From positions 1-7,475 of the forward strand of contig JAZRIF010000136.1 of NCBI GenBank assembly GCA_045645165.1: 7,475 nucleotides of DNA, in the 5' to 3' direction. Positions 7,049 through 7,475 of this stretch are shown piece by piece. The notes beneath the pieces were generated by a model. The model did not search any database. It saw only the letters and a list, made by a program, of their open reading frames with translations, and was not told the origin of the DNA. Both the position numbers and the translations under genes were made by a program. Positions within the stretch are counted from its first letter, which is position 1. Each line of letters opens with the position of its first letter. This DNA is from CAMEON01 sp045645165. Lineage in GTDB: Bacteria > Bacillota > Clostridia > Oscillospirales > CAG-272.

Positions 7049-7361
7049 GATCGGTATCATCGGCGAGCGGGACAGCGTCATGGGCTTTATGGCCATCGGC
7101 TTTGCGGTGCACGAGGCACCCGATCCCGAAGCCGCCGCAAAGATCCTCCATCAACTGGCTCGCGACGAGTCCTACGCCATCATCTTCATCGTGGAAAACT
7201 ACGCCAAGGTGATTGCCGAGGACATCGCCCGCTACAAGGACACCCCCCTCCCCGCCGTTATCTCCATCCCCGGCCGAGCCGGATCCGACGGCTCGGGTAT
7301 GGCTGCCATCAAGTCCGCCGTGGAGCGAGCCGTGGGCGCGGATATCTTGTTTAAGGAGTAG
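7041..7361 (+). CDS. ntpG: V-type ATP synthase subunit F
   Basis: This 106-residue central-shaft subunit binds subunit D and rotates inside the A3B3 head. The motif IGIIGERDSVMGFMAIGF (4-21), the core strand IIFIVENYA, and the C-terminal block PAVISIPG then AVERAVGADIL are characteristic of the F family. The length is normal (about 100-110). The start overlaps the end of subunit C by 8 bases, and its ribosome binding site AGGGTGA (7031-7037) lies inside that gene, so translation is coupled. The symbol follows E. hirae, where the F subunit is NtpG; other naming schemes call it AtpF. It is the last gene seen; a structured repeat begins within ten bases of the stop codon. Confidence 0.95.
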   Translation: MYKIGIIGERDSVMGFMAIGFAVHEAPDPEAAAKILHQLARDESYAIIFIVENYAKVIAEDIARYKDTPLPAVISIPGRAGSDGSGMAAIKSAVERAVGADILFKE

Positions 7362-7366
7362 AGAGC

Positions 7367-7447
7367 GCAAGGGGCGTTGCCCTGGACCCGCCAAAGAACC
7401 TTTTTGAAAAAAGGTTCTTTGGAATCTCCAAAAACCTTCAAAAAGCG
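7367..7447 (-). repeat. Two-hairpin intergenic repeat, right copy (inverted)
   Basis: Read on the minus strand, this copy has the same order as the left one. It has the lead TTTTTGAAGGTTTT (7431-7444), a perfect 15-bp hairpin (7391-7405 with 7408-7422, GA between), a CGGGTCCAGGGC linker (7379-7390) and a short GC hairpin (GGGC 7372-7375 with GCCC 7379-7382, loop GTT). It starts just after the subunit F stop, so on the plus strand it may weaken read-through or stabilise the 3' end of the mRNA. The sequence after the large hairpin (AATCTCC) is not U-rich, so a standard intrinsic terminator is not supported. Confidence 0.75.
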
Positions 7448-7475
7448 TTTGAAGAATATTGAAGTGGATTGTGAT

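Noticed and set aside
7391..7422. Calling the large hairpin after subunit F an intrinsic terminator
   Set aside because: The stem is strong, but it is A/T-rich near the loop and is followed by AATCTCC rather than a U-run. The same unit occurs elsewhere in the opposite orientation, so repeat is the safer label.

Overview
The window holds a single-gene carbohydrate unit followed by the first half of a bacterial V/A-type ATPase operon, all on the + strand. The DNA is GC-rich inside genes and AT-rich between them. It has strong sigma-A type promoters, Gram-positive style ribosome binding sites and a TTG start. The eubacterial V-ATPase order (stalk subunit, I, K, E, C, F) resembles the Enterococcus/Clostridia ntp operon. 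Together these suggest a gut-type member of the Clostridia (Oscillospirales-like); the species cannot be named from this sequence.

Layout. (1) 33-110: a two-hairpin intergenic repeat. (2) 159-1949: a consensus promoter (TTGACA, 17 bp, TATAAT), then a short cytoplasmic glycoside hydrolase family 2 gene whose real start is the ATG at 225, closed by a very strong intrinsic terminator (1974-2005). (3) 2080-2200: the V-ATPase promoter and a structured 5' leader of about 85 nt that looks like a riboswitch; a Na+ riboswitch (DUF1646 motif) is the leading hypothesis. (4) 2201-7361: six closely spaced V-type ATPase genes: peripheral-stalk H/G, membrane subunit I (a), proteolipid K (c), stalk subunit E, subunit C (d) and subunit F. 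(5) 7367-7447: a second copy of the repeat in opposite orientation, right after subunit F. The catalytic A and B subunits and subunit D, which usually follow F, are not in the window.

How the genes work together. I and K form the ion-translocating membrane part. C sits as a socket on the K ring and joins it to the central shaft, of which F is part. E and the H/G protein form the peripheral stalks that hold the A3B3 head. K keeps every residue known to bind Na+ in the Enterococcus hirae rotor ring (L, T, Q, Q, E), so the enzyme is probably Na+-coupled. That fits a Na+-sensing leader, but the leader assignment is from memory of the motif and needs a covariance-model search. The GH2 gene has its own promoter and terminator and is probably regulated separately. 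No tRNA, rRNA, CRISPR array or transposase was seen, and no stretch over 300 bases lacks a gene.
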